A stretch of DNA of 64,000 bases from Cellvibrionales bacterium (GTDB lineage: Bacteria > Pseudomonadota > Gammaproteobacteria > Pseudomonadales > JAHEIH01): assembly GCA_024639455.1 (NCBI GenBank), contig JAHEIH010000004.1, positions 97,371 through 161,370 of the forward strand, written 5' to 3'. The translations under genes were made by a program, and so were the position numbers. Positions 28,200 through 35,351 of this stretch are shown piece after piece; within the stretch, counting starts at the first letter, position 1, and each line of letters starts with the position of its first letter. A model generated the notes under the pieces. The model was not told where the DNA came from and made no database searches. It worked only from the letters and a program-made list of their open reading frames with translations.

Positions 28200-29555
28200 A
28201 TGGGTCTCTTAGGTATAAATATGGCCTACGTCGTTGCGGCGGTGCTTTTCATTCTTGGTCTGAAGCGCTTGGGTTCGCCGGCTACGGCTCGCCAAGGCAA
28301 TATGCTGTCATCGTTGGCGATGCTGATCGCCATCGTGGTGACCTTGGCAGATAAGGGCATCATGTCTTACCAAATGATCGGCATTGGCATCGTTGTTGGT
28401 TCGCTGATCGGTGCTTTTGCGGCTAAGCGCGTTGAGATGACCGGCATGCCAGAATTGGTGGCACTGTTTAACGGGTTTGGTGGTTTAGCCTCACTGTTCG
28501 TCGGTTGGGCGGCTATTGAACCAGGCAGTAGCGAGTTCATGGCCATTACCATCTTTTTGTCGATCTTGATCGGCGGTGTCACCTTTACCGGTTCGTTGGT
28601 GGCGTGGGCCAAGCTGAGCGAGAAGATAAGTGGTCGCCCCATCATGTTCGCCGGTCAACGTGTGGTGAATGCGTTGGTGGTGCTAGCAGTGATCGCGTGT
28701 GGTGTCATGTTTAGTATCGACCCTAGCAACCATATGTGGCTATATGCGGCCATTGGCTTGTCGTTCTTGTTCGGCATTATGGCGGTTATCCCCATCGGTG
28801 GTGCTGACATGCCGGTGGTGATCTCGTTGCTGAACTCCTACTCTGGTTTGGCGGCGTGTGCGGCGGGTTTCGCGGTGAGCAACAACATCTTGATCGTAGC
28901 CGGTTCGCTGGTGGGTGCCTCGGGTATTATTCTGACCCAGATTATGTGTAAAGCGATGAACCGCTCACTGGCACACGTACTGTTTTCTGGCTTTAGCGCC
29001 GTAAGCAACGACAAGGTTGAAGTGGAAGGCGAAATTAAGCCTATCTCTGCCGATGATGCGTTCTATGTATTGGAAGCAGCGAGCTCTGTGGCTGTTATCC
29101 CCGGTTACGGTATGGCGGTAGCACAAGCCCAACACGTGGTGAAAGAGCTGCAAGAATTGCTGGAGCGCAACGGCTGCGAGGTGAACTACGGTATTCACCC
29201 GGTGGCGGGTCGTATGCCTGGTCACATGAACGTACTGTTGGCTGAAGCTGACGTGAGTTACGACCAGTTGCTGGAAATGGATGAGATCAACCCCCGCATG
29301 GAAAACGTCGACGTGGCCATCGTGATTGGTGCGAACGACGTGGTGAACCCCGCAGCACGGGAAGTGAAGTCTTCGCCCATTTACGGCATGCCAGTGATCA
29401 ACGTCGACAAGGCGCGTACCGTGTTTGTGTTTAAACGTTCTATGGCTTCGGGCTTTGCGGGCATTGAAAACCCTCTGTTCTACAAGGACAATACACGCAT
29501 GCTGTTTGGTGATGCGAAAGAGACCATTAGTACCCTGATTCGCTCTTTCGAGTAG
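28200..29555 (+). CDS. pntB: NAD(P) transhydrogenase subunit beta
   Basis: 451 residues: an N-terminal membrane half (about 1-260, eight or nine helices) completing the proton channel, and a C-terminal NADP(H)-binding domain dIII with VIPGYGMAVAQAQH (about 300-313), the INPRMENVDVAIVIGANDVVNPAA segment in two parts and a KRSMASGFAGIENPLF loop that clamps NADP. Full length and well conserved. Last gene of the operon, followed by a strong terminator. Confidence 0.97.
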   Translation: MGLLGINMAYVVAAVLFILGLKRLGSPATARQGNMLSSLAMLIAIVVTLADKGIMSYQMIGIGIVVGSLIGAFAAKRVEMTGMPELVALFNGFGGLASLFVGWAAIEPGSSEFMAITIFLSILIGGVTFTGSLVAWAKLSEKISGRPIMFAGQRVVNALVVLAVIACGVMFSIDPSNHMWLYAAIGLSFLFGIMAVIPIGGADMPVVISLLNSYSGLAACAAGFAVSNNILIVAGSLVGASGIILTQIMCKAMNRSLAHVLFSGFSAVSNDKVEVEGEIKPISADDAFYVLEAASSVAVIPGYGMAVAQAQHVVKELQELLERNGCEVNYGIHPVAGRMPGHMNVLLAEADVSYDQLLEMDEINPRMENVDVAIVIGANDVVNPAAREVKSSPIYGMPVINVDKARTVFVFKRSMASGFAGIENPLFYKDNTRMLFGDAKETISTLIRSFE

Positions 29556-29579
29556 ATTATTATCTAGATCTTATTTAAG

Positions 29580-29610
29580 CCCCGCGGTGCTCTGCACCGC
29601 GGGGTTTTTT
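29580..29610 (+). terminator. Intrinsic terminator of pntAA-pntAB-pntB
   Basis: Perfect 11-bp stem CCCCGCGGTGC/GCACCGCGGGG with a TCT loop, followed by six T. Confidence 0.95.
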
Positions 29611-29631
29611 ACATGGATGTAATTATGCCGC

Positions 29632-29778
29632 GGAGGGCAGGACGCCCGAGAGAGGCTTTTTCTATCGTTCGGGACATCCTGTCCCTCACATTGTCCCTTG
29701 CTCATCTGGCGCAAGATGTGATCTTGCTTGATTCGCTGCGCTCGCGCTCCGCGAGGTTGCGCTCCAGGCGCAACGGCA
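29632..29778. repeat. REP-like cluster of short palindromes
   Basis: Intergenic stretch packed with short inverted repeats: GGGCAGGACGCCC (29635-29647) and, in opposite orientation, GGGACATCCTGTCCC (about 29678-29692), which look like inverted copies of one AGGA-centred palindrome; then AAGAT-GTG-ATCTT, CTCGCG-CTC-CGCGAG and TTGCGC-TCCAG-GCGCAA. Neighbouring inverted copies are typical of REP/BIME elements. No second cluster was noticed in the window, so repetition in the genome is unproven. An open frame through here on the plus strand looks spurious. Confidence 0.5.
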
Positions 29779-29817
29779 TAGCTCAGAGTCTTTTCATAGA
29801 CAAAATGAAACTATTGG

Positions 29818-29858
29818 GGCCTTGCAGGTCCCACAGGTTGGCCGTCCAAGGCCCCCTA
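29818..29858 (-). terminator. Imperfect hairpin downstream of the NfeD/SPFH genes
   Basis: GGGGCCTT/AAGGCCCC inverted repeat with a 25-nt interior, just downstream of the minus-strand NfeD-like stop. Read on the minus strand it is followed by a moderately T-rich stretch, so it may terminate that operon. Confidence 0.4.
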
Positions 29859-29867
29859 ATACCAACG

Positions 29868-30140
29868 CTAGTAGTGGTTGATATCCTCTTTGGGCATGGA
29901 TTTTTTCACGGCATTGCGGATGGGAAAGACCACCGCCAGCCCAATCAAACTGGCGCTAAGTAATTGAGCCTTCCAGTGGCCGGTAGCAAATAAGTCGCTC
30001 ACATCGCTGGCAATGAGTCCGCTAGTGGCAAGGGCACCAAGGCCAAACGACAATACAAAAAACTCCAGTCCAGCGATCATATCTAGCGCAATACATACCA
30101 GGCCAATGACCAGCCAAAGCTCCCAACCAAATTCCATCAT
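29868..30140 (-). CDS. Short NfeD-like membrane protein
   Basis: 90 residues with three hydrophobic segments (about 5-20, 25-45, 58-76) and the GLEFFVLSFGLGALATSG stretch seen in NfeD-family N-termini. It ends shortly after the last helix, so the C-terminal OB-fold domain found in typical NfeD proteins of about 140-150 residues is missing; either this is a naturally short member or it has lost its 3' end next to the palindrome cluster. Its start overlaps the SPFH stop by four bases (ATGA), the usual SPFH-NfeD partnership in membrane microdomain maintenance. Confidence 0.78.
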   Translation of the reverse strand: MMEFGWELWLVIGLVCIALDMIAGLEFFVLSFGLGALATSGLIASDVSDLFATGHWKAQLLSASLIGLAVVFPIRNAVKKSMPKEDINHY

Positions 30141-31048
30141 GATTTCAATAAATCCTTAATGACTTCCAGACCCCCCAAGGTCTTGGTGACGTCGGTGGGC
30201 ACCACCAACGTCTTACTATTCGGGCTGGCACCCATGGTTGTCAGGGCGCCGACTTGTTTTTGCAGAATGTCATACTGCACCGCGGCCTGTCCATTATTGT
30301 TGATGGCCTCGGCAATCAAGCGGGTCTGTTCGGCGATCGCTTTGGCGGCGATTTCAACCGCGTATGCATCGGCGTCGGCTTTGACGCGAATGGCGTCGGC
30401 TTGTTTTTGCGCTTCGAATAGTTTGGCCTCGGCTTGCAGTTCGATCGAGCGCTTTTCACCTTCGGCGCGCGCGACGGTGGCTCGGCGTTCGCGTTCGGCA
30501 TTGAGTTGTTGGCGCTGGGCCTGCTTGGTTTGCTCGTCGACTTGCACGTCGGTAATTTCAGATCGGGTAATTTCCACGCCCCAGATCTCCGCGGCACCAC
30601 GCAGGTTCTCCAAAATTTCTTGGTTCATTTGCGAGCGTGACGATTGCAGTTCATCGAGATCGAGTTTACCTGCAGCCGACCGCACGATAGATTCAGCGGT
30701 GGTTTGTAACGCTTGGTCGACATTGCGAATACGATAGACCGATTTGCTGGGATCGATAATACGAAAGAACACCGTTGACTCCAGGTTGACCTCAACGTTG
30801 TCGCGGGTAATGACTGAAATATAAAAGCTCGGTAGTTGGCGCTCTAAAATACTAACCTTGTGCGCGATCCGATCAATGTAAGGGATGACGATGTTTATCC
30901 CTGCGGTGAGTGTAGTACGGAACTTGCCAAAACGTTCCACCACATACTCGTTCGATTGGTCGACGGTATGCACCCCTTTGAAAAGCGTGACGATAATAAA
31001 TACGGCGATAACCAGGGTGCTGATGGCGCCAACGGACAATTCTTCCAT
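30137..31048 (-). CDS. qmcA: SPFH/band-7 protein (QmcA/paraslipin type)
   Basis: 303 residues, the length of E. coli QmcA. One N-terminal membrane anchor (about residues 7-25), the SPFH domain starting VDQSNEYVVERFGKFRTTL, then a long coiled coil rich in Ala, Glu, Arg and Gln (about 180-250, AERERRATVARAEGEKRS). Such proteins oligomerise into large membrane-bound cages and partner with NfeD proteins and the FtsH protease in quality control. It is followed by an overlapping NfeD-like gene, supporting the assignment. Confidence 0.92.
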   Translation of the reverse strand: MEELSVGAISTLVIAVFIIVTLFKGVHTVDQSNEYVVERFGKFRTTLTAGINIVIPYIDRIAHKVSILERQLPSFYISVITRDNVEVNLESTVFFRIIDPSKSVYRIRNVDQALQTTAESIVRSAAGKLDLDELQSSRSQMNQEILENLRGAAEIWGVEITRSEITDVQVDEQTKQAQRQQLNAERERRATVARAEGEKRSIELQAEAKLFEAQKQADAIRVKADADAYAVEIAAKAIAEQTRLIAEAINNNGQAAVQYDILQKQVGALTTMGASPNSKTLVVPTDVTKTLGGLEVIKDLLKS

Positions 31049-31092
31049 AATGTTACTCCTGTGTTGATGACAAGAGTTTAGTGCATGAGAAT

Positions 31093-32313
31093 CTACTTCT
31101 CAAAAGGCTTGTAGTGATTATGGTAATACACCACCGGTATTACGACCAAGGTCAATACGGTAGATACTAGCAAACCGAAGATCAATGACACCGCCAGCCC
31201 GCCAAAAATGGGATCGTCGAGGATGAAGAATCCGCCCATCATGGCTGCCACAGCGGTTAAGGCAATCGGCAGTGAGCGCACCGCAGCGGCGTCGATGGTG
31301 GCTTGCTGAATGCTATGCCCCGCCTTGATTTGCTGCTGGATGAAGTCCACCAAAAGAATTGAGTTGCGCACAATAATCCCGGCTAGCGCGATCATGCCGA
31401 TCATCGACGGCGCGGTGAACTGCTGACCCAGCAGGGCGTGGCCCGGCATGATGCCAATGATGGTCAACGGAATCGGTGCCATGATGATCAGCGGAATACT
31501 GTAAGAGCGGAACTGCGCCACCACCAATAGATAGATCATGATCAGGCCCACCGAGAAGGCGATGCCCATGTCGCGGAAGGTCTCGAAGGTCACCTGCCAT
31601 TCACCGTCCCATTTCATACTCCATTGGTATGGGTTGTCGGGCTGGTCCATATAGTATGTTTGCAGCGCGCTGCCGTCTGGCAGCGGTGCGTCTAGCGCCG
31701 CTGCAATATCAATCAAACCGTACAGCGGGCTGTCGCTGCCGCCGGCCACATCCCCCATTACGTATACCACGGGTTGAAGATCTTTGTGGTAGATGGTTTG
31801 TTGGCGAGGCTCTTCAACCACGCGGGTAACGTGTGCGAGAGGGATAAGTTGCCCGTTGTTACCGCGTATGCGAAGTTGCTGAAGAGCAAGTAAATCTGAC
31901 TTTTCGCTAGACGCCAGCGAAATGACTATGGGGGTGAGCTCGCTGCGGTTGTCGTTGTGCAGGTAGGATAGGGTTGAGCCACGCAGGGCGGTGTGGATGT
32001 CATTGATGATGCGCGCCTGATTGAGGCCGAGGCTGTTGGCGCGGTCGCGATCGACCACGATGGTCCAGCGCGTTTGCGCGGCTTCAAGGGTGGTGTCTAT
32101 ATCGACCACATCGGCGGTGTCGTTAAACACGTTGGCAACATGCTCAGCCACTTGTTGTTGACCGGCGTAGTTCATACCATAAATTTCAGCCACTAAGGGC
32201 GCCAGCACCGGTGGCCCCGGGGGCATTTCCACGACTTTTACATTAGCGCCGAAGCGTGCTGCCGACGCCTGGATCAAGCCGCGCGCTTCAAGGGCAATGG
32301 CGTGAGATTTGCG
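31093..32313 (-). pseudogene. Remnant of an RND efflux permease (C-terminal part only)
   Basis: About 405 codons matching the C-terminal 40 percent of an AcrB/CzcA-type RND pump (usually about 1,020-1,080 residues). It begins mid-domain at RKSHAIALEARGL, passes through a porter-domain segment (VEMPPGPPVLAP) and ends with the last transmembrane helices (LIMIYLLVVAQFRSY, ALAGIIVRNSILLVDFI, LTLVVIPVVYY). The N-terminal half, including helices 1-6, is absent. The frame is open up to an ATG at 32355, but codons above about 32313 belong to the arsR remnant in another frame. It cannot form a working pump; the deletion breakpoint is about 32305-32314. Confidence 0.85.
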
Positions 32314-32521
32314 ATAGCGCCGACTGGCCGATGTCGAGTTGCTCTTTGATTTCATTGACCGCTAGCGCACGCGGTGATTTGTTCAGTATGCACAGTATGC
32401 ACAGTATGCACAGTATGCACAGTATGCGCAGCCGTTGAGCGTTACCCATACTTTTGAGCAATTCGCTAGCTTCCTGACTGTAATCTAGGATGTCATCGTG
32501 TTGCATATTAACGGTCTTCAT
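32288..32521 (-). pseudogene. Truncated ArsR-family regulator
   Basis: 77 codons beginning MKTVNMQHDDILDYSQEASE with an ArsR winged-helix start (LLKSMGNAQRLRIL) and continuing to the recognition-helix region (LDIGQSALSQ). There homology stops and the frame runs through RND-derived sequence (ISRHCP) to a stop. ArsR proteins need about 95-110 residues, so the rest of the recognition helix, the wing and the dimerisation helix are missing. The RILCIL stretch is expanded by a 9-bp tandem repeat (32384-32428). No strong Shine-Dalgarno sequence precedes the ATG. Originally it probably repressed a downstream efflux operon. Confidence 0.82.
32384..32428. repeat. Five tandem copies of a 9-bp unit inside the arsR remnant
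   Basis: CAGTATGCA repeated five times head to tail, the last copy differing by one base (CAGTATGCG). On the coding strand each unit reads Cys-Ile-Leu, so the expansion stays in frame within the first helices of the ArsR fold. Slipped-strand replication is the likely source. Confidence 0.97.
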
Positions 32522-32541
32522 TTATTTCATTAAATTCTAAT

Positions 32542-32555
32542 TTAGAAAAATCTAA
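32542..32555. promoter_or_regulatory. ArsR-type operator, proximal copy
   Basis: TTAGA-N4-TCTAA dyad (N4 = AAAA), preceded by a further TCTAA half-site at 32536-32540, lying 21 bp upstream of the arsR ATG. The same arrangement recurs at 32716-32729. It resembles the imperfect AT-rich palindromes bound by BigR/SqrR-like ArsR repressors. Confidence 0.6.
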
Positions 32556-32630
32556 AATATAAGTGGTAGCGATATTTTAGCGAAGCCCGGCAATGGCACT
32601 TTGAGTTAGCTTAAGAATTGAAAAGAAAGC

Positions 32631-32657
32631 AAAAAAAACGCGGCCATGAGGCCGCGT
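32631..32657 (-). terminator. Intrinsic terminator between the two operator copies
   Basis: Eight-bp stem ACGCGGCC/GGCCGCGT with a four-base loop (ATGA on the plus strand); on the minus strand it is followed by eight T. It could end the gene at 32774-33295, or a short transcript initiated at the promoter at 32708-32736, before arsR is reached. Confidence 0.9.
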
Positions 32658-32707
32658 AACAATATACAGACTTGGGAGGGTGCAGCATGCGCCACAAACA
32701 TGAAGTA

Positions 32708-32736
32708 AATCTAATTTAGATTTTTCTAATTGACAA
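32708..32736 (-). promoter_or_regulatory. Predicted promoter with embedded ArsR-type operator (distal copy)
   Basis: On the minus strand: TTGTCA (plus 32731-32736), 17-nt spacer, TAGATT (plus 32708-32713). The spacer contains a TTAGA-N4-TCTAA dyad (plus 32716-32729), with an adjoining TCTAA half-site, the same 20-nt layout as at 32536-32555. A repressor bound there would block polymerase. The transcript would start near 32701 and meet a terminator after about 70 nt. Confidence 0.55.
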
Positions 32737-32773
32737 GTTTTTTTTCATGTTTTTTAGGTTGTTCTACGCCAGC

Positions 32774-33295
32774 TTAGTAGCCACCAAACATAATGATGGC
32801 GATCGCAAAGGCAGCACCGCCTAAAGCGACCTTAATCCCCGTCTTAAATTGGGGCAGCTTGGGTAAAAACATAAAAAACGATGAAATTACGAAGAACAGC
32901 AGCGACACGCCGAAGAATATGTTCAGGTAGAACAGTGGGCTTTTGTCGGTGGCCTTGTGCAGTTTGATCAGCTTGCCAATCGCCGCGGGATAATCCTTTA
33001 TGGTCAATGTTGCTAAGCCCGTTTCGCGGTCGTAATTACCGTCGCTGAACTCTATGCGAGTGGCGGTTTCATTGGTGATGTCCAGTGAAGGAACGCGCAA
33101 TTGACCTTGCAGTTGGTCAGCGCGAAGTGAAGGCGGCAATTGGCGCTCTACCAACTGTTCGTATTTTAAAAAGTCTGTTTTACGGAAAATCAAAATTGTG
33201 CCGCTGACGGCGTATACCGCCATAATACCTGCTAGAAAAAACCCTAACAGACGGTGGTAAGTACGAAATTTTTGACTGGTTTGCATGGTGCTCAT
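32774..33295 (-). CDS. PepSY-type small membrane protein
   Basis: 173 residues with an N-terminal YHRLLGFFLAGIMAVYAVSGTIL segment (split across residues 13-35) typical of PepSY-associated membrane proteins, a soluble periplasmic part (about 36-125) and two C-terminal helices (about 122-142 and 153-172). Such proteins often accompany iron or siderophore reduction and efflux systems; the role here is unknown. The start is the ATG at 33295, six nt after AAGGA; a TTG at 33301 is less likely. It stands alone downstream of the DUF885 gene, in the same orientation. Confidence 0.75.
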   Translation of the reverse strand: MSTMQTSQKFRTYHRLLGFFLAGIMAVYAVSGTILIFRKTDFLKYEQLVERQLPPSLRADQLQGQLRVPSLDITNETATRIEFSDGNYDRETGLATLTIKDYPAAIGKLIKLHKATDKSPLFYLNIFFGVSLLFFVISSFFMFLPKLPQFKTGIKVALGGAAFAIAIIMFGGY

Positions 33296-33377
33296 GTTCA
33301 ATCCTTAGCAACGATATTCAGTAATAGCGCTGAATAATATCAGGCTTTTATGAACGAATCCTGAAAACTGACAATGA

Positions 33378-33397
33378 CCTGCCTCTGGCGAGGCAGG
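33378..33397 (-). terminator. Hairpin downstream of the DUF885 gene
   Basis: Perfect eight-bp stem CCTGCCTC/GAGGCAGG with a four-base loop, 15 bp after the DUF885 stop on the minus strand. The following sequence is only moderately T-rich. Confidence 0.55.
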
Positions 33398-33411
33398 GTG
33401 CAAAATGTGTG

Positions 33412-35220
33412 CTATAAGCGCTGCTTAGCAATCCACTTATCGACTTCCTCTTCAAGCATTGATAAAGGCAGTGGGCCATTGCGTAGGATCACGTCGTGGT
33501 AGCCGCGGATGTCGAAATTCTCGCCCAAGGCGTCGCGTGATTTTTCGCGCAGTTCGATGATCTTCAACATGCCAATTTTGTAAGCGGTCGCTTGCCCTGG
33601 CCACACAATGTAGCGGCCAATAGCTTTTTCAGCGTCAGCCACGGGGTTGGGCGTGTTTTCCACCAAGTAGTCGATCGCTTCTTGGCGAGTCCAGCGCAAT
33701 TGGTGAATGCCCGTATCGACCACCAAGCGGCAGGCACGCCACAGCTCCATGGCTAAACGACCAAAGTCAGAGTAGGGATCGTCGTACATCCCCATTTCTT
33801 TGGGTACGAACTCCGAGTAAAGCCCCCAGCCTTCCGTGTAGGCCGTTGCGCTACCAAAGCGGCGGAAGCGAGGCAGCCCATCCAGTTCTTGTGAAATAGC
33901 CAGTTGCATGTGGTGACCCGGAATGCCCTCGTGATAAGCCAGCGCCTCCATTTGATAGGTGGGCATACTCGACATCTTATACAGGTTGGCGTAGTACATG
34001 CCTGGGCGGCTGCCATCGGGGGCTGGGCGTTGATAGAAGGCTTTGCCGGCGGATTTTTCGCGGAAGGGCTCCACTGCTTTAACGACCAGATCAGCTTTGG
34101 GTTTGGTGTAGAACAACTCGTCGAGACGGCCTTTCATGTTGTCGATTAGTGCCGTTGCTTCGTCGAGATAACGCTGACGACCCTCCTCGGTATCGGGGTA
34201 GTAGAACTGTGGGTCAACCCGCATGAACTCAAAAAATTCCTGCAGCGAGCCTGCAAAGCCAACCTGCTTCATAATGGCGCGCATGTCATCGTGGATGCGG
34301 TTTACTTCGGCTAGACCAATATCGTGGATTTCCTGCGCGGTCAGTTTGGTGGTGGTAATACTTTCTAGGCGGTGTTGGTAATAGGCCTCGCCGTCGGGGA
34401 GTTTCCACGCCCCGTCGTCATTCGTGGCGCGGGTCTCCAGATCCTGCATCAGCGCAATGAGGCGGTCGTAAGCGGGTTTGACGCTGTTTAACAGCGCCGC
34501 TTTGGCATCGTCCAATAACTGCTTTTTGGTGTCTGCGTCGGTATCAAGTTTGGCGACCTTTTTGTTGAAGTCAGCCCAAATGGTCGAGGCCTCGCCATCG
34601 TCAAAGGGCGCGCCGGTGATGATATTGCTTGAGGCACTGATCATTTCAGGCCAGGTAAATTTGGGGGTGATAACCCCTTTGTCAGCTCGTTTCACCAAAA
34701 TGTCTTGTAACTGGGCGAAAAGATTGGGGATTGCCTTGAGGCGAGCGATGTAATCCTGTGCATCATCGAGGCTGCTGATTGAATGCTGGTTGATTAGCAT
34801 GGTGGCGACGCTAGTATGGGTGCCGCGCATTTGAGTGATGGGGTAAGCATGATCGCGCCACTTTAGGCTGTCGATGTCATCTTGCCAGCGCTCTAGAAAG
34901 AGACGGTAACTTAGCTGGGTTTGTTCATCTAAGTGGGCGGGGTTGATCTGGGTTTTGACCTTGGCCAATTGCGCCTTGCTCAGTTCTACCGAAGCCAGTG
35001 CTTCGGCGTCATCAATATTTGACCATTTGTCTTGGTTGTCTTTTATGCCTAAGAACGATTGCCAGTTGGGGCTGCGCATGACGTGTTCCATGTACATGTC
35101 GTCGAACATTTGATTGGCTTTTGCCGATTCGGCGGCGATATCATAGGCTGGTCCATGACTACATGCGCTGATGCCAACGAGCAGTGCGCTGTAAAGTGCG
35201 AGATGTTTGAATGGTTTCAT
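33412..35220 (-). CDS. DUF885-family lipoprotein (putative metallopeptidase)
   Basis: 602 residues. A lipoprotein signal ends in the lipobox GISAC, so it is exported and lipidated. The large helical DUF885 domain contains HEGIPGHH, an HExxH-like zinc motif (around residues 435-445), and DIRGYHDVILRNGPLPLSMLEE near the C-terminus, typical of the family. DUF885 proteins are predicted M3-like metallopeptidases, substrate unknown. The frame is open to 35244, but the ATG at 35220 has GGAGGA just upstream and places the signal peptide at the N-terminus. Confidence 0.9.
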   Translation of the reverse strand: MKPFKHLALYSALLVGISACSHGPAYDIAAESAKANQMFDDMYMEHVMRSPNWQSFLGIKDNQDKWSNIDDAEALASVELSKAQLAKVKTQINPAHLDEQTQLSYRLFLERWQDDIDSLKWRDHAYPITQMRGTHTSVATMLINQHSISSLDDAQDYIARLKAIPNLFAQLQDILVKRADKGVITPKFTWPEMISASSNIITGAPFDDGEASTIWADFNKKVAKLDTDADTKKQLLDDAKAALLNSVKPAYDRLIALMQDLETRATNDDGAWKLPDGEAYYQHRLESITTTKLTAQEIHDIGLAEVNRIHDDMRAIMKQVGFAGSLQEFFEFMRVDPQFYYPDTEEGRQRYLDEATALIDNMKGRLDELFYTKPKADLVVKAVEPFREKSAGKAFYQRPAPDGSRPGMYYANLYKMSSMPTYQMEALAYHEGIPGHHMQLAISQELDGLPRFRRFGSATAYTEGWGLYSEFVPKEMGMYDDPYSDFGRLAMELWRACRLVVDTGIHQLRWTRQEAIDYLVENTPNPVADAEKAIGRYIVWPGQATAYKIGMLKIIELREKSRDALGENFDIRGYHDVILRNGPLPLSMLEEEVDKWIAKQRL

Positions 35221-35287
35221 AGCTTCCTCCATGGTTGGCAGCAAATTAGCACTGCTTGGGTAAAAGCAACGAGTTAAATGACGACGA

Positions 35288-35316
35288 TTAAAAAATCACT
35301 AACCTTGCGCTATAAT
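35288..35316 (+). promoter_or_regulatory. Predicted trhP promoter
   Basis: TTAAAA (35288-35293), 17-nt spacer, consensus TATAAT (35311-35316), 36 bp before the trhP ATG. Confidence 0.6.
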
Positions 35317-35351
35317 GCTCGCCCTTTTGATCAGATCAGAGTGTTTGCTCC

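Noticed and set aside
29613..29963. Plus-strand open frame of 116 codons downstream of pntB
   Set aside because: It runs through the palindrome cluster and antisense to the NfeD-like gene, has no ribosome site and no recognisable domain; it follows a strong terminator directly.
32384..32428. CRISPR-like array
   Set aside because: The nine-bp units are directly adjacent without spacers and stay in frame in arsR; this is a simple tandem repeat. No CRISPR array or cas gene was seen anywhere.
32606..32701. Minus-strand 31-codon frame starting at the predicted +1 of the operator-controlled promoter
   Set aside because: It would be leaderless and runs through the intrinsic terminator. Without conservation data a small RNA or leader is more plausible than a protein.
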